Notes under the pieces: model-generated
What the model saw: only the letters and a program-made list of their open reading frames with translations
Told to the model about the DNA's origin: nothing
The model's database searches: none
Program-made: the position numbers and the translations under genes
Assembly (NCBI GenBank): GCA_947497475.1
Contig: CANMGS010000001.1
Location: 930,001 to 994,000 of the forward strand
DNA: 64,000 bases
Direction of reading: 5' to 3'
Source of the DNA: an uncultured Amylibacter sp.
GTDB taxonomy: Bacteria; Pseudomonadota; Alphaproteobacteria; Rhodobacterales; Rhodobacteraceae
Part shown: piece by piece, positions 38,429 to 48,197 of the stretch
Position numbering within the stretch: the stretch's first letter is position 1
Layout: the number at the start of each line of letters is the position of its first letter

Positions 38429-38896
38429 ATGATTAATATGATTGGTAAAGCGTCTGCGCTTTTATGTACGGCTGCTCTTGTGGCATGTTCCCCACCCGAG
38501 GCGAATTCGGATGTTTATACAACAGGGCAAGCGCAACAAGCTGCTCAAGTTGAAAGAGGTAAAATTATCTCTGTCAGAGAAGTGACATTAAAGGATAGAT
38601 CAGACCGCGAAAGCGAAACAATCGGCGCAACGGTTGGCGCTGTGATCGGTGGCGTACTCGGCAATCAAGTTGGTGGTGGCGATGGCCGCAAAGCAACGAC
38701 TGTTGCTGGCGCAGGTATTGGCGCTTTGGCCGGCAGTCAGATTGCAAAAGCGAACGCGACAGCAAAAGCACAAGAATACATTGTGAAAAAATCGAATGGT
38801 CAAACCATTGCGATTGTTCAACAAGGTACGGTTTATAGCGCTGGTCAAAGTATCAATATTATCACGCGTGGCGGTGTATCACGTATCAGCGGATAA
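38429..38896 (+). CDS. Glycine-zipper lipoprotein (SlyB/17-kDa antigen-like)
   Basis: A 155-residue predicted lipoprotein. The signal peptide ends in a lipobox (L-V-A-C20) and the mature protein would be acylated at Cys20. A glycine-zipper 2TM segment follows (GATVGAVIGGVLGNQ, then GAGIGALAGSQIA), and the C-terminal part is a beta-rich domain. This layout matches the SlyB/Rickettsia 17-kDa surface antigen family in the outer membrane. Single gene, ending at a strong 12-bp hairpin. Confidence 0.85.
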   Translation: MINMIGKASALLCTAALVACSPPEANSDVYTTGQAQQAAQVERGKIISVREVTLKDRSDRESETIGATVGAVIGGVLGNQVGGGDGRKATTVAGAGIGALAGSQIAKANATAKAQEYIVKKSNGQTIAIVQQGTVYSAGQSINIITRGGVSRISG

Positions 38897-38906
38897 AGAT
38901 CAGATT

Positions 38907-38938
38907 TTCAGCAGTCAGGGTAAATTCTGACTGCTGAA
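38907..38938. terminator. Bidirectional hairpin between the lipoprotein gene and hslU
   Basis: A perfect 12-bp stem (TTCAGCAGTCAG paired with CTGACTGCTGAA) with an 8-base loop lies between two convergent genes. T-runs on either side are short, but the position (10 bp after one stop and 3 bp from the other) supports a shared terminator. Confidence 0.7.
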
Positions 38939-38941
38939 TGT

Positions 38942-40249
38942 TTAAAGCATATAACGCGATACATCTGTGGCGGATGCAAATTCGCCCAGATGCTCTTCTA
39001 CATATTTCTTGTTGATCTTAACTTTCTCACCCGGACTATCTGGGGCGGCAAAGCTCAACTCTTCAAACACACGTTCAATGATTGTATGCAAACGACGCGC
39101 GCCGATGTTTTCGACTGTTTGGTTCACATCCGCTGAAATCTTAGCAATGGCCGCAATACCGTCTTTGGTGAACTCAACATCAACCTCTTCCGTTGCCATC
39201 AATGCCGAATACTGACGCGTCAGGGCATTGTCTGTTTCCGTAAGGATGCGTACGAAATCTTCTTCGGTCAGTGCGCGCAGCTCCACACGGATTGGCAAAC
39301 GCCCCTGAAGCTCTGGCAACAGATCAGATGGTTTTGCAATGTGGAATGCACCTGATGCAATGAACAGAATATGATCTGTTTTCACAGGGCCATGTTTCGT
39401 GGAAACGGTAGTCCCTTCAATCAACGGCAGCAAATCACGCTGTACGCCTTCGCGCGATACATCTCCACCGCGCGCGTCTGTACGAGCACAAACTTTATCG
39501 ATTTCATCAAGGAACACGATCCCGTTTTCCTCAACCGCTTTGATGGCCTCGTTATTAACAGTCTCTTGATCCACCAGCTTGTCGGCCTCTTCGTTGATCA
39601 GGATTTCATAACTGTCTGCAACCTTCATTTTACGCTTGGTTGTGCGACCGCCCATAGCTTTACCAAAAAGGTCGCCAAGGTTCATCATACCCATACCACC
39701 GCCTGGCTGGCCTGGGATATCCATCATCTGCATTGGGTTGGGTGTGTCAGCCACATCAACCTCAATCTCTTTGTCGTCCAACAAACCATCGCGCAGTTTT
39801 TTGCGGAACATTTCGCGGGTTTGCTCGCGGCTGTCTGCACCACAAAGAGCATCGATCACACGGTTTTCTGCAGAATCGTGCGCATTGGCTTTAACAGTTT
39901 CGCGCATCTCATCGCGCACCATGATGATGGCGCTATCGACCAAATCACGCACAATCTGTTCGACATCACGACCAACGTAACCCACTTCGGTAAATTTTGT
40001 CGCTTCGACTTTTAGAAATGGTGCCTTGGCAAGCTTTGCCAAACGACGGGAAATTTCAGTTTTACCAACACCTGTTGGGCCAACCATTAGAATGTTTTTT
40101 GGATAAACTTCATCGCGAATATCATCCGCCAATTGCTTGCGGCGCCAACGGTTACGTAGTGCCACGGCAACCGCACGTTTGGCATCCTTTTGACCGATGA
40201 TAAAACGATCCAGTTCCGATACGATTTCGCGTGGGGTTAGGTCTGTCAT
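38942..40249 (-). CDS. hslU: ATP-dependent protease ATPase subunit HslU
   Basis: A 435-residue AAA+ unfoldase. Starts [24 protein letters not shown]; Walker A is GPTGVGKTE near residue 57, pore motif GYVGRD, Walker [11 protein letters not shown], and the C terminus ends in the ...VSRYML tail that docks in HslV pockets. It forms the HslUV complex, which degrades misfolded proteins and specific substrates. A membrane-protein gene separates it from hslV, with 4-bp start/stop overlaps on both sides. Confidence 0.97.
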   Translation of the reverse strand: MTDLTPREIVSELDRFIIGQKDAKRAVAVALRNRWRRKQLADDIRDEVYPKNILMVGPTGVGKTEISRRLAKLAKAPFLKVEATKFTEVGYVGRDVEQIVRDLVDSAIIMVRDEMRETVKANAHDSAENRVIDALCGADSREQTREMFRKKLRDGLLDDKEIEVDVADTPNPMQMMDIPGQPGGGMGMMNLGDLFGKAMGGRTTKRKMKVADSYEILINEEADKLVDQETVNNEAIKAVEENGIVFLDEIDKVCARTDARGGDVSREGVQRDLLPLIEGTTVSTKHGPVKTDHILFIASGAFHIAKPSDLLPELQGRLPIRVELRALTEEDFVRILTETDNALTRQYSALMATEEVDVEFTKDGIAAIAKISADVNQTVENIGARRLHTIIERVFEELSFAAPDSPGEKVKINKKYVEEHLGEFASATDVSRYML

Positions 40250-41322
40250 TTTGTTTCTTTCACAATATCATTCCAAGGTGGCAATTTATCTTTGCCTTTA
40301 AAGTTTGGTAAGGTTCGCAATGCAGCAGTACGTAATTTTTCCCAGTTTGATCCCAGTAAAACAAGTCCACCACCCAGTATCAAAACCATCAAGCCATAAC
40401 CGCCATCCAATACAGTGGTGATCAAAGCAATCATATAGCCGATACCTGACATCAAAAACGAACGTCTGTCGATGATCACGGCGACCAAAGCTATCAAGAT
40501 TAGGAAAACAATCAGCATTGCAAAGGCAAGCAGGCTGCCATTTGTATAAAGAGTTAAGGCTATTGAGTTTACAATGGCAGGTGCAGCCAGAATATGCAGC
40601 CAAAACCCATTCGCTGCGCGGCGGGTGACACGGTGCGGATCGCTCATGTCAAATCGCATGGCGACGATGAATGCACAAAGACCAAGGCTAATGGTGACAA
40701 TGCTGGCAGACCAAGATGTTGTTAACAGGAAAAGTTCGTCAAAATTACTTAGGCTGATACCACCACCTGTGGTGATACCAACTGCGAAAATAAAGATAGC
40801 CAGACCAGATAACATAAGTGAAAAAGGAATACGGAAAATATACCAGTACCCAATCAGAAATAATGCAGCAATTCCAAATGTAATTGGTAATTGAGAAGCG
40901 TCAGCTTGGGACGACATTTCGAATATCGCATATCCAATTTGAATACCGCCCTGGCCCAACAACAGGCTTAACAAGATTGATGGCCCGATCATGCGTCTCT
41001 TTAAGGTGAAGTAATATGTTAGTGCTGCTGTGATTATGATTTGGATGCCACCATATGTCAGCAAAGACGATCCAACAGAGCTATCATTGGTAAAGACAGA
41101 TATACCAGTTACGGCAAACCATCCTGCATATAGGATGATTAAACCCACAACGATAAAGATCTCATTAAACCCTTTGAACAGTTCAAAAGGCTCATCAATA
41201 TCCATCGTTGCGGTTCTATATCCACGACGCTGATCCGCAAGCTGTGTTAGGCTGGCAGCTTGTGCTTCTGATATTAGACCTGCACCTACAGCGGCACGTA
41301 GGTCATCATTTTCAAGCGTCAT
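40246..41322 (-). CDS. Polytopic membrane protein inserted between hslV and hslU
   Basis: A 358-residue protein with a short soluble N terminus (about 45 residues with an Ala-rich helix, [17 protein letters not shown]) and then about 9-11 predicted membrane helices, for example [18 protein letters not shown] and [17 protein letters not shown]. The N-terminal layout resembles DUF2157-type membrane proteins, but I cannot confirm that. Both its ends overlap by 4 bp with hslV and hslU, so it is likely translated with the protease. A role in membrane-associated proteolysis is only an inference. Confidence 0.6.
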   Translation of the reverse strand: MTLENDDLRAAVGAGLISEAQAASLTQLADQRRGYRTATMDIDEPFELFKGFNEIFIVVGLIILYAGWFAVTGISVFTNDSSVGSSLLTYGGIQIIITAALTYYFTLKRRMIGPSILLSLLLGQGGIQIGYAIFEMSSQADASQLPITFGIAALFLIGYWYIFRIPFSLMLSGLAIFIFAVGITTGGGISLSNFDELFLLTTSWSASIVTISLGLCAFIVAMRFDMSDPHRVTRRAANGFWLHILAAPAIVNSIALTLYTNGSLLAFAMLIVFLILIALVAVIIDRRSFLMSGIGYMIALITTVLDGGYGLMVLILGGGLVLLGSNWEKLRTAALRTLPNFKGKDKLPPWNDIVKETK

Positions 41323-41879
41323 TTTTCAATCACTTCCACAGTCATATTGCCGTTTGTGTACACACAGATTTCTGCAGCGATTTCCAAAGCGCGGCGTGCA
41401 ACCTCTTCTGCATCTTTTTTGCTGTCCATCATGGCGCGTGCGGCTGCAAGCGCGAAGTTGCCTCCGGAACCAATAGCGGCAATATCATTTTCAGGCGTTA
41501 GCACGTCACCAGCCCCTGTGATAACGAACAAGTCTGTGCCGTCAGTGACAATCAACATGGCTTCTAAGTTGCGCAGATATTTATCCATGCGCCAATCTTT
41601 GGCCAGCTCAACCGAAGCTTTTGCCAATTGACCGGGTGTTGCTTCTAATTTCGCTTCTAAGCGTTCTAATAATGTGAATGCGTCTGCTGTTGATCCAGCA
41701 AAGCCACAAATCACATCATGCCCACCTGGTGAAATGCGGCGCACTTTACGCGCTGACCCTTTGATAACAGTTTGCCCAAGGCTGACTTGCCCATCGCCTG
41801 CGATGACAACCTTGTTGCCTTTTTTAACACCGACGATCGTGGTGCCGTGCCAACCGGGAAATTTTGTTGTTTCGGTCAT
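41319..41879 (-). CDS. hslV: ATP-dependent protease subunit HslV
   Basis: A 186-residue N-terminal-threonine peptidase, related to proteasome beta subunits. The catalytic threonine is expected at T13 in [11 protein letters not shown], exposed after removal of a 12-residue propeptide, as in related rhodobacteral proteins. The [12 protein letters not shown] and [28 protein letters not shown] segments are family signatures. It forms the double-ring core capped by HslU. First gene of the hslV-membrane protein-hslU operon. Confidence 0.97.
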   Translation of the reverse strand: MTETTKFPGWHGTTIVGVKKGNKVVIAGDGQVSLGQTVIKGSARKVRRISPGGHDVICGFAGSTADAFTLLERLEAKLEATPGQLAKASVELAKDWRMDKYLRNLEAMLIVTDGTDLFVITGAGDVLTPENDIAAIGSGGNFALAAARAMMDSKKDAEEVARRALEIAAEICVYTNGNMTVEVIEK

Positions 41880-41958
41880 ATCTCACCTTTTTGCTCTTTA
41901 ATGGAATATAGGCAGTGATTAGCTTTCAATCTAGGGTGATCATGAAAAAGCTTTGAAA

Positions 41959-42474
41959 TTAAGATGCCGTTGTATTTGTTAGATTAATCCAGCTGTATGT
42001 GCAGCTAAGCGAATTTAGGAACGCTTCCAGATCCGCTGGTGACATAGCTGTAGTTTGCGTATTTACCATCGGGTGCATGTAAATTTTCTTACAATCTTGT
42101 AAAGTTTCATCCAAATACAGCGTTACGCCCTTTTCAGCACCGATAATCATGGAAAGTGGTGTCACCGCACCAGGTAAAACGCCCAGATGTTCCATCAATC
42201 TATCAGCAGACCCAAAAGACAGGTTTGTTGCACCAATTGTACGGGACAGCGCCTTTAGATCAATCGCCTGATCTTGTTCAGCTACAACAAGGTAATTGCG
42301 TTTCTTGCGATCACGTAGATAAAGATTTTTAATATGACCGCCGCCCTCTTCCGAGGATAGGAATTGATGCTGAACTTTTTTGGAATCTTCCACCGTTTTT
42401 AGCGCAACGTGGTGGGTATTTTGGTAGGCTAGACCAAGCTGGTCTAGCCGTTTTAGTAAATCTTCGGGCGACAT
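41959..42474 (-). CDS. YbaK/ProXp-type aminoacyl-tRNA editing deacylase
   Basis: A 171-residue stand-alone editing domain related to the INS domain of ProRS. Motifs include HVALKTVED, a KNLYLRDRKKRNYLVV segment containing the likely catalytic Lys, FGSADRLMEHLGVLPGAVTPLSMI, and a Pro/Met-rich substrate loop. Such proteins hydrolyse mischarged tRNA, most often Ala-tRNA-Pro; the exact substrate is not certain here. It starts one base after the infB stop, so it is the last gene of the nusA-infB transcript. Confidence 0.8.
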   Translation of the reverse strand: MSPEDLLKRLDQLGLAYQNTHHVALKTVEDSKKVQHQFLSSEEGGGHIKNLYLRDRKKRNYLVVAEQDQAIDLKALSRTIGATNLSFGSADRLMEHLGVLPGAVTPLSMIIGAEKGVTLYLDETLQDCKKIYMHPMVNTQTTAMSPADLEAFLNSLSCTYSWINLTNTTAS

Positions 42475-42475
42475 A

Positions 42476-44953
42476 TTAGTCTAGATTACGTTCGATCTCT
42501 TCTGTTTCAAAGATCTCGATTACGTCGTCTGGGCGAATGTCTTCGTAGTTTTCAAACGCCATACCACACTCTTGGCCACCGTGAACTTCTTTCACTTCAT
42601 CTTTGAAGCGCTTCAGTGTTTTCAGCTTACCTTCGTGGATCACAACGTTGTCGCGCAGCAAGCGAACACCAGCAGAGCGACGCGCAACGCCTTCTGTGAC
42701 TTCACAACCAGCGATTTTACCAGCGCCTGTGATTTTAAAGACTTCTTTGATTGTCGCATAACCAATGAATGTTTCTTTGATTTCCGCAGACAACAGACCA
42801 GAAGCAGCCGCTTTGATATCGTCCATCAAGTTATAGATGATCGAATAATAACGGATTTCTACGCCTTTTTGGTTTGATGCGTTACGTGCAGGTGTATTTG
42901 CACGAACGTTAAAGCCAATGATCGGCGCGCCAGAGGCTTCTGCCAAAGTCACATCAGATTCTGTAATCGCACCCACACCAGAGTGGATTGCACGAACACG
43001 AACTTCATCGTTGCCAATTTTTTCCAACGCTTGAATGATCGCTTCTGTAGAACCTTGAACGTCTGCTTTTACAACGATTGGAAGTTCAGCAACATTTTCG
43101 TCAGCTTTGGCTTTTGCCATCAACTGATCCAATGTTGTTGCGGCACCAACGGCTGCTTTTTTGTCTTTCGTTACTTGGGCACGGTAATCTGCGATTTCGC
43201 GTGCTTCTGCTTCTGTTGCAACAACGTTCAGAATATCACCAGCTTCTGGCGTACCGTTCAAACCCAATACTTCTACTGGGACAGATGGGCCAGCTTCGGA
43301 AACTGTTTTACCTTGATCGTCCATAAGCGCACGAACTTTACCCCATTGTTCACCCACAACGAAAATGTCTTTGTTGCGCAATGTACCCGCTTCAACCAGA
43401 ACAGTGGCAACTGGGCCGCGACCTGTGTCTAGCTTCGCTTCGATAACCGCACCTTGTGCTGCGCGATCTGGGTTGGCTTTCAATTCCAAGATTTCTGATT
43501 GCAGTGAAATCGCTTCTAAAAGCTTATCCAAGCCTTGGCCTGTAAGCGCAGAACATTCGATATCCTGTACGTCACCAGACATGGCTTCTACGATAACTTC
43601 GTGTTGCAATAGATCTGTGCGCACACGGTTTGGATCAGCGCCTTCAACGTCGATTTTGTTAATCGCGATGATCAAAGGAACTTCTGCCGCTTTTGCGTGA
43701 GCAATCGCTTCGATTGTTTGTGGCATAACGCCATCATTGGCAGCTACCACCAAAACAACGATATCTGTCACTTGAGCACCACGTGCACGCATAGATGTAA
43801 ACGCTGCGTGGCCTGGTGTATCAAGGAACGTCAACAATGTGCCGTCTTCGGTTGTAATTTGATACGCACCGATGTGCTGTGTAATACCGCCAGCTTCGCC
43901 AGAAACAACGTTGGTTTTACGCAAAGCATCCAATACAGATGTTTTACCGTGGTCAACGTGACCCATGATTGTAATCACAGGTGCGCGTGGCTGTAGGTCT
44001 TTTTCGTCATCTTCAACTTGTTGAATAACATCTTCAACGTCAGCGTCAGATACGCGAACAACTTTGTGGCCAAACTCTTCAACGATCAATTCGGCAGTGT
44101 CCGCATCAATTGTTTGGTTCTGTGTTGCCATGATGCCGTTTGTCATCAAAGCTTTTACAACTGCGGCTGCTTTTTCAGCCATACGATTGGCAAGTTCGCT
44201 AACAGTGATCGCTTCTGGGATCTGTACGTCACGTACAACCTTTTCGCGCTCAACATTATTGTCACCCATCATCTGACGGCGCTGACGTTCTTGTTTACGT
44301 TTCATCGCAGCCATTGATTTTTGATGACCACCACCACCGCGTAATGCTTGGTTGATTGTCAGTTTGCCAGAGCTACGACGATCATTTGCATCGTTGCCTT
44401 TAGACGGCTTTGTGCGGCGTGGCTCTTCGCGTGCTTTTTCTGGGCGTTTTACAGGCTGTTTTGATGCAGGACGTGAAACATCTGTTTCAGGCGCAGGCGC
44501 TGCAGCAGCAGGTGCATCATTTGGGTCAACCTTTTTAGCTTCTGCTGGTTTTGGCGCTTTTGCAGCCTCTTCACGTGCGCGGCGACGCTGTTCGCGCTCT
44601 TGCTCTTCACGTTCTTTTTCTTCGCGTTCACGGCGACGCGCAGCGCGTTCTGCTTCACGTGCTGCAGTTTCCGCTTCTTCTTTGGCTTTGCGTTCCGCTT
44701 CTTGACCTGCAGCAGCTGCAAGCGCTTTTCTGCGACGTTCCATTTCAGAATTGGACACACCGCCAGCGGCACCACCTGCAGGACGTGTGCCTGGGCCAGC
44801 ACCTGGTTTACCAGGTACGATCACACGCTTACGCTTTTTCTCAACGACGACAGATTTCGAACGTCCATGAGAAAAACTTTGGCGCACAGTTCCAGAACCG
44901 CCCTTTAGTCCGAGTGGTTTTGGTTTGCCGTCGTTATTTTTTTCGTCGCTCAT
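42476..44953 (-). CDS. infB: Translation initiation factor IF-2
   Basis: An 825-residue IF-2. The N-terminal third is charged and low in complexity (Ala/Glu/Arg-rich repeats such as [20 protein letters not shown]), followed by IF2_N, then the G domain with GHVDHGKT (G1), TFLDTPGH (G3) and NKID (G4), and domains II, III and IV. It positions initiator tRNA in the 30S P site and promotes subunit joining. Near the G domain the motif [14 protein letters not shown] is diagnostic. It lies in the rimP-nusA-ylxR-infB operon, 6 bp after ylxR. Confidence 0.97.
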   Translation of the reverse strand: MSDEKNNDGKPKPLGLKGGSGTVRQSFSHGRSKSVVVEKKRKRVIVPGKPGAGPGTRPAGGAAGGVSNSEMERRRKALAAAAGQEAERKAKEEAETAAREAERAARRREREEKEREEQEREQRRRAREEAAKAPKPAEAKKVDPNDAPAAAAPAPETDVSRPASKQPVKRPEKAREEPRRTKPSKGNDANDRRSSGKLTINQALRGGGGHQKSMAAMKRKQERQRRQMMGDNNVEREKVVRDVQIPEAITVSELANRMAEKAAAVVKALMTNGIMATQNQTIDADTAELIVEEFGHKVVRVSDADVEDVIQQVEDDEKDLQPRAPVITIMGHVDHGKTSVLDALRKTNVVSGEAGGITQHIGAYQITTEDGTLLTFLDTPGHAAFTSMRARGAQVTDIVVLVVAANDGVMPQTIEAIAHAKAAEVPLIIAINKIDVEGADPNRVRTDLLQHEVIVEAMSGDVQDIECSALTGQGLDKLLEAISLQSEILELKANPDRAAQGAVIEAKLDTGRGPVATVLVEAGTLRNKDIFVVGEQWGKVRALMDDQGKTVSEAGPSVPVEVLGLNGTPEAGDILNVVATEAEAREIADYRAQVTKDKKAAVGAATTLDQLMAKAKADENVAELPIVVKADVQGSTEAIIQALEKIGNDEVRVRAIHSGVGAITESDVTLAEASGAPIIGFNVRANTPARNASNQKGVEIRYYSIIYNLMDDIKAAASGLLSAEIKETFIGYATIKEVFKITGAGKIAGCEVTEGVARRSAGVRLLRDNVVIHEGKLKTLKRFKDEVKEVHGGQECGMAFENYEDIRPDDVIEIFETEEIERNLD

Positions 44954-44959
44954 TCGTAT

Positions 44960-45610
44960 TTAACCTTTCGCAGCTGATGACTTATCAGCATTTTTTGACG
45001 GACTGGCATCGCTTGCGGTGCGAAAACCTGTCAGTCGATTGGCTTCTAATAGGATGCGGGCCGAGAGTCCACCTTTGGACACTGCCGCATGTATCACATT
45101 ATCCCTGCCGAATGCCAAACCCAATTCCTGTGCTGTAAAGCAAGAAATATAGGAATTCGCAACCGCTGAGGGTCTTATTTTTTGTTTCTGTGGCGCTGAT
45201 CCATCTTCGGCTTGCAGCAAGATATACCAGCGATCCGACATCATAGCGCTTTTGGTCTTTTCATAACCACAAATGGCCTGACCACTTTTGCGGGCCATAG
45301 ACATCAAATCAACCGCGCGTTTCGCGATCAGACTCTCTGTTAAATCAGCTAATCCATCAGGGATATTTGCCTTTTGCTTGGCTGATTTTGAAAACAGATT
45401 TTGATCAATGGCTTTTGCCAAATCCGTACGATTAGCAGACACCCAAATACCACGACCCGGCAAGCGTTCCGAAATATCAGGTGTTACCACATCATCAGGA
45501 CCCAATACGAACCGTATCAGATTTGATGTCGGCAAAGTGTTGCCCGTCACTATGCAGCGACGCTCAACAACTTCAGCTTGTTTTGTTCGACCACCACGTC
45601 CCACGGGCAA
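44960..45610 (-). CDS. ylxR: YlxR-type RNA-binding protein with C-terminal L7Ae-like domain
   Basis: A 216-residue protein. The N-terminal YlxR/DUF448 domain contains RRCIVTGNTLPTSNLIRFV and GRGIWVSANRTDL. The C-terminal part resembles L7Ae/ribosomal L30e-like domains (MSMARKSGQAICGYEKTKSAM and ELGLAFGRDNVIHAAVSKGGLSARIL). Such proteins bind RNA; the YlxR domain has been linked to RNase P in other bacteria. It lies between nusA (18-bp gap) and infB (6-bp gap) in the transcription-translation operon. Confidence 0.88.
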   Translation of the reverse strand: MPVGRGGRTKQAEVVERRCIVTGNTLPTSNLIRFVLGPDDVVTPDISERLPGRGIWVSANRTDLAKAIDQNLFSKSAKQKANIPDGLADLTESLIAKRAVDLMSMARKSGQAICGYEKTKSAMMSDRWYILLQAEDGSAPQKQKIRPSAVANSYISCFTAQELGLAFGRDNVIHAAVSKGGLSARILLEANRLTGFRTASDASPSKNADKSSAAKG

Positions 45611-45628
45611 AAACCGAAACCTGACGCA

Positions 45629-47248
45629 TCAGGCTTCAGCCTCCTCGTCAGATGCGTCTTCGTCTGCTTCCGCAGCAGCGGCATCTTCGGCCAGTTGTTC
45701 TTCAGTCACCCAGCCCAGCTGTAGGCGTGCTGCCATAACCAATTCCTGAGCCTCTGCCAAGCCAACGTCAAAGCTTTCCAACAAACCATCGTCTTTCACA
45801 CGTTCGCCGTCGATTGTGGTGTAGCCACCCGCCAATTCCCAGTCAGCGCATGTTGCGAAGTCTTCAATTGTTTTCACACCGTCTTGGGCCAAAGCCACTA
45901 ACATTTGTGGTGACAAGCCTTCGAAATCGATCAAGCTTTGTTCTGTGCCAAGCTCTTTAGCGGCTGCCAATGCTTTTGCGTTTATCTCTTCAAGGCTTTC
46001 ACGTGCTCGCGCTTGCAGCTCGTCAGCTGTGTCTTGGTCGAAACCTTCGATCACAAGCAATTCGTCTACTTCAACATAAGCAACCTCTTCCAAAGTTGCG
46101 AAGCCTTCTGAAACCAGCAGCTGTGCCACAACTTCATCAACGTTCATTGTGTCCATGAACAACTTCGAACGTACTTCGAATTCTTTCTGACGACGCTCAG
46201 ACTCGTCCGCTTCGGTCATGATGTCGATATCAAGACCTGTAAGCTGTGACGCCAAACGCACGTTTTGGCCACGACGACCAATGGCCAATGATAATTGCTC
46301 ATCAGGGACAACAACTTCGATACGTTCCGCATCTTCATCCAAAACAACCTTAGCAACTTCTGCAGGCTGCAACGCATTCACTAGGAATGTTGGCGCATCT
46401 TCGTTCCAAGGGATGATATCGATTTTCTCACCTTGCAATTCATTCACAACAGCCTGAACACGAGACCCACGCATACCAACACAAGCACCCACCGGGTCGA
46501 TTGAGTTGTCATATGAAATCACACCGATTTTTGCGCGCGAACCAGGGTCACGAGCAACAGCTTTAATATCAATGATACCGTCATAAATCTCAGGAACTTC
46601 CATCTTGAACAGCTCAGCCATGAATTCTGGCGCTGTACGGGATAGGAAAATCTGTGGCCCGCGCATTTCTGAACGCACCTCTTTGATGTACGCACGAACA
46701 CGGTCACCATTGCGGAACATTTCACGGTTAATCAGCTGGTCGCGGCGCAACACAGCTTCGCCACGGCCCACGTCAACAATCACGTTGCCGTATTCAACAC
46801 GCTTAACAAGACCGTTGATGATCTCACCCTGACGGTCTTTGAACTCTTCGTACTGACGATCACGCTCAGCTTCGCGAACCTTTTGCAAGATCACTTGTTT
46901 TGCAGATTGTGCAGCAATACGACCGAAATCCATCGGTGGCAGCTCATCAATGATCAATGACCCAACCTCTGGGTTCTCAATATGCGCTTTCGCTTCTTCC
47001 ACAGTCATCTCTGTAGACAGGTTCTCAACCTCTTCCACAACTTCGCGCACGCGTGTCATTGTCAGATCGCCTGTTTTGCGATCGATATGTGCACGAATAT
47101 CCAGCTCTGCGCCGTAACGAGACTTTGCAGCCTTCGCCATAGATTCTTCCATTGCTTGAATAACCAGATCAGGGTCGATCAGTTTTTCACGCGCAACCGC
47201 ATCAGCGATTTGCAAAAGTTCCAGACGGTTAGCACTTGTAATGGCCAT
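45629..47248 (-). CDS. nusA: Transcription elongation/termination factor NusA
   Basis: A 539-residue NusA. The N-terminal RNA-polymerase-binding domain starts SANRLELLQIADAVAREK; the S1 domain (GLVKRVEYGNVIVDVGRGEAVL), two KH domains (IGVISYDNSIDPVGACVGMRGSRVQAV, LSLAIGRRGQNVRLA) and two C-terminal acidic helical repeats follow. It controls pausing, termination and antitermination. The start is the ATG at 47248; the frame is open further upstream into rimP but without family support. It begins 4 bp after the rimP stop. Confidence 0.96.
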   Translation of the reverse strand: MAITSANRLELLQIADAVAREKLIDPDLVIQAMEESMAKAAKSRYGAELDIRAHIDRKTGDLTMTRVREVVEEVENLSTEMTVEEAKAHIENPEVGSLIIDELPPMDFGRIAAQSAKQVILQKVREAERDRQYEEFKDRQGEIINGLVKRVEYGNVIVDVGRGEAVLRRDQLINREMFRNGDRVRAYIKEVRSEMRGPQIFLSRTAPEFMAELFKMEVPEIYDGIIDIKAVARDPGSRAKIGVISYDNSIDPVGACVGMRGSRVQAVVNELQGEKIDIIPWNEDAPTFLVNALQPAEVAKVVLDEDAERIEVVVPDEQLSLAIGRRGQNVRLASQLTGLDIDIMTEADESERRQKEFEVRSKLFMDTMNVDEVVAQLLVSEGFATLEEVAYVEVDELLVIEGFDQDTADELQARARESLEEINAKALAAAKELGTEQSLIDFEGLSPQMLVALAQDGVKTIEDFATCADWELAGGYTTIDGERVKDDGLLESFDVGLAEAQELVMAARLQLGWVTEEQLAEDAAAAEADEDASDEEAEA

Positions 47249-47252
47249 GGGT

Positions 47253-47810
47253 TCAGTCCTCTTCGGTTTGAATTTCATCGAACGCGGCTTCGTCAAACCC
47301 AGCATCTTTGCGGGCCTTTAAGCTGTCTGCGATCAAGTCGTCGGTTAAAACCAGCTTTGCATCAGAAAGCCAGTCAAATTGCAGGCCGATAATCCCTTGC
47401 GGGATTTCAATCAGCACTTCGTTATCCTCAATGCCGCGCAATTCGCCCTTAAAGCGGCGCTGGCCATCGATCAGTTCTGTGGTTTCAATCTTGGCTTCAT
47501 AGCCTTCCCACATTTCAAAGTCTTTTAAACGTGTCAGCGGACGGTCGATACCAGGGCTGGACACTTCTAATGAAAAGTCACCCTCAATCGGATCTTCCAC
47601 ATCTAATATCGCACCCACTTCGGTAGAGATTTTAGCACAATCATCCACTTCAATCCCGCCCTCTGGCTTTTCTGCCATGATTTGCAGGATTGTGGATTTA
47701 CCAGACATCAAACGAACGCGCACCAGTTCATACCCCATGTCTTCAATGACTGGGGTGATAATCTCTGCCATGCGTTTATCAATCGCTGCTTTTGCAATCA
47801 GGTCTGACAT
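47253..47810 (-). CDS. rimP: Ribosome maturation factor RimP
   Basis: About 185 residues. The alpha/beta N-terminal domain contains [21 protein letters not shown] and a beta-barrel C-terminal domain contains [17 protein letters not shown], the family hallmark. RimP assists 30S maturation. The ATG at 47810 has GGA seven bases upstream; an in-frame TTG six codons earlier would also be possible. It is the first gene of the rimP-nusA-ylxR-infB operon, and a strong terminator-like hairpin lies 26 bp upstream of its ATG. Confidence 0.93.
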   Translation of the reverse strand: MSDLIAKAAIDKRMAEIITPVIEDMGYELVRVRLMSGKSTILQIMAEKPEGGIEVDDCAKISTEVGAILDVEDPIEGDFSLEVSSPGIDRPLTRLKDFEMWEGYEAKIETTELIDGQRRFKGELRGIEDNEVLIEIPQGIIGLQFDWLSDAKLVLTDDLIADSLKARKDAGFDEAAFDEIQTEED

Positions 47811-47836
47811 ATGTGGTCCATGTTTCAATTAAGCAC

Positions 47837-47858
47837 AAAAAAACGGGCAGCTGCCCGT
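47837..47858 (-). terminator. Intrinsic terminator/attenuator in the rimP leader
   Basis: On the minus strand ACGGGCAG pairs with CTGCCCGT as a perfect 16-bp palindrome (47858-47843) and runs into seven T residues (47843-47837), a canonical intrinsic terminator. It lies between the rimP start and a candidate promoter, so it would stop transcripts ahead of the operon unless read through. Confidence 0.75.
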
Positions 47859-47915
47859 CGATGAAGTTCCGATGGAAGTCTGGGGGTGGAAGCCAGTCTT
47901 ACCGCTGTTGATGTG

Positions 47916-47944
47916 CATATAGGGGGAGTCTGACTGGGATGCAA
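47916..47944 (-). promoter_or_regulatory. Candidate promoter for rimP-nusA-ylxR-infB
   Basis: On the minus strand TTGCAT (47944-47939) and TATATG (47921-47916) are 17 bases apart. A start near 47909 would give a leader of about 50 nt before the terminator stem. The match to consensus is moderate. Confidence 0.35.
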
Positions 47945-47990
47945 GGGGAATCGAATTAACCTTGCGGATAAGCGTAATTGGCGCAAACAC

Positions 47991-48101
47991 AAAAGCCCAA
48001 CCCAGCCGCACCCAGTCCGTGCTCGCACGGACAGCACCCGATCCGCCCCCACGGGCGGGTGCTTCACACCCGCCCTCGGATCGGGGGCTGGGTTTTGCTT
48101 T
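47991..48101. repeat. GC-rich multi-hairpin element (possible structured RNA)
   Basis: Several nested perfect inverted repeats form a three-way-junction-like layout. The outer stem is AACCCAGCC (47999-48007) with GGCTGGGTT (48086-48094), extended by AAAGC/GCTTT. Inside it lie hairpin A, GTCCGTG (48015-48021) with CACGGAC (48026-48032) and loop CTCG, and arm B, CCCGATCCG (48037-48045) with CGGATCGGG (48077-48085). Arm B is topped by GGGCGGGTG (48053-48061) with CACCCGCCC (48067-48075). It is far more GC-rich than its surroundings. Either strand could be transcribed. Confidence 0.6.
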
Positions 48102-48197
48102 AAAGTCTGTTGTTTATTACTGGCTCGACTGGAAACTAGTGTCGGGAATGCATATATACGTGTGTATGATTAATTTATTTTTTGTCACCAATATATA

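Noticed and set aside
44463-44484. A parS-like half site (GGACGTGAAACAT) in infB
   Set aside because: Only one arm matches; the palindrome is not formed, so ParB binding is unlikely.
47829-47918. A 29-codon minus-strand ORF (starting MHINSGK) running through the rimP-leader terminator, as a possible leader peptide
   Set aside because: Its ATG lies inside the candidate -10 element and no SD precedes it, so it would not be translated from that promoter; it is likely chance.
47991-48101. An integron attC site
   Set aside because: One end reads GCCCAAC (fits RYYYAAC) but the other (GTTTTGC) does not fit GTTRRRY; there are no extrahelical bases, no intI and no cassette array.
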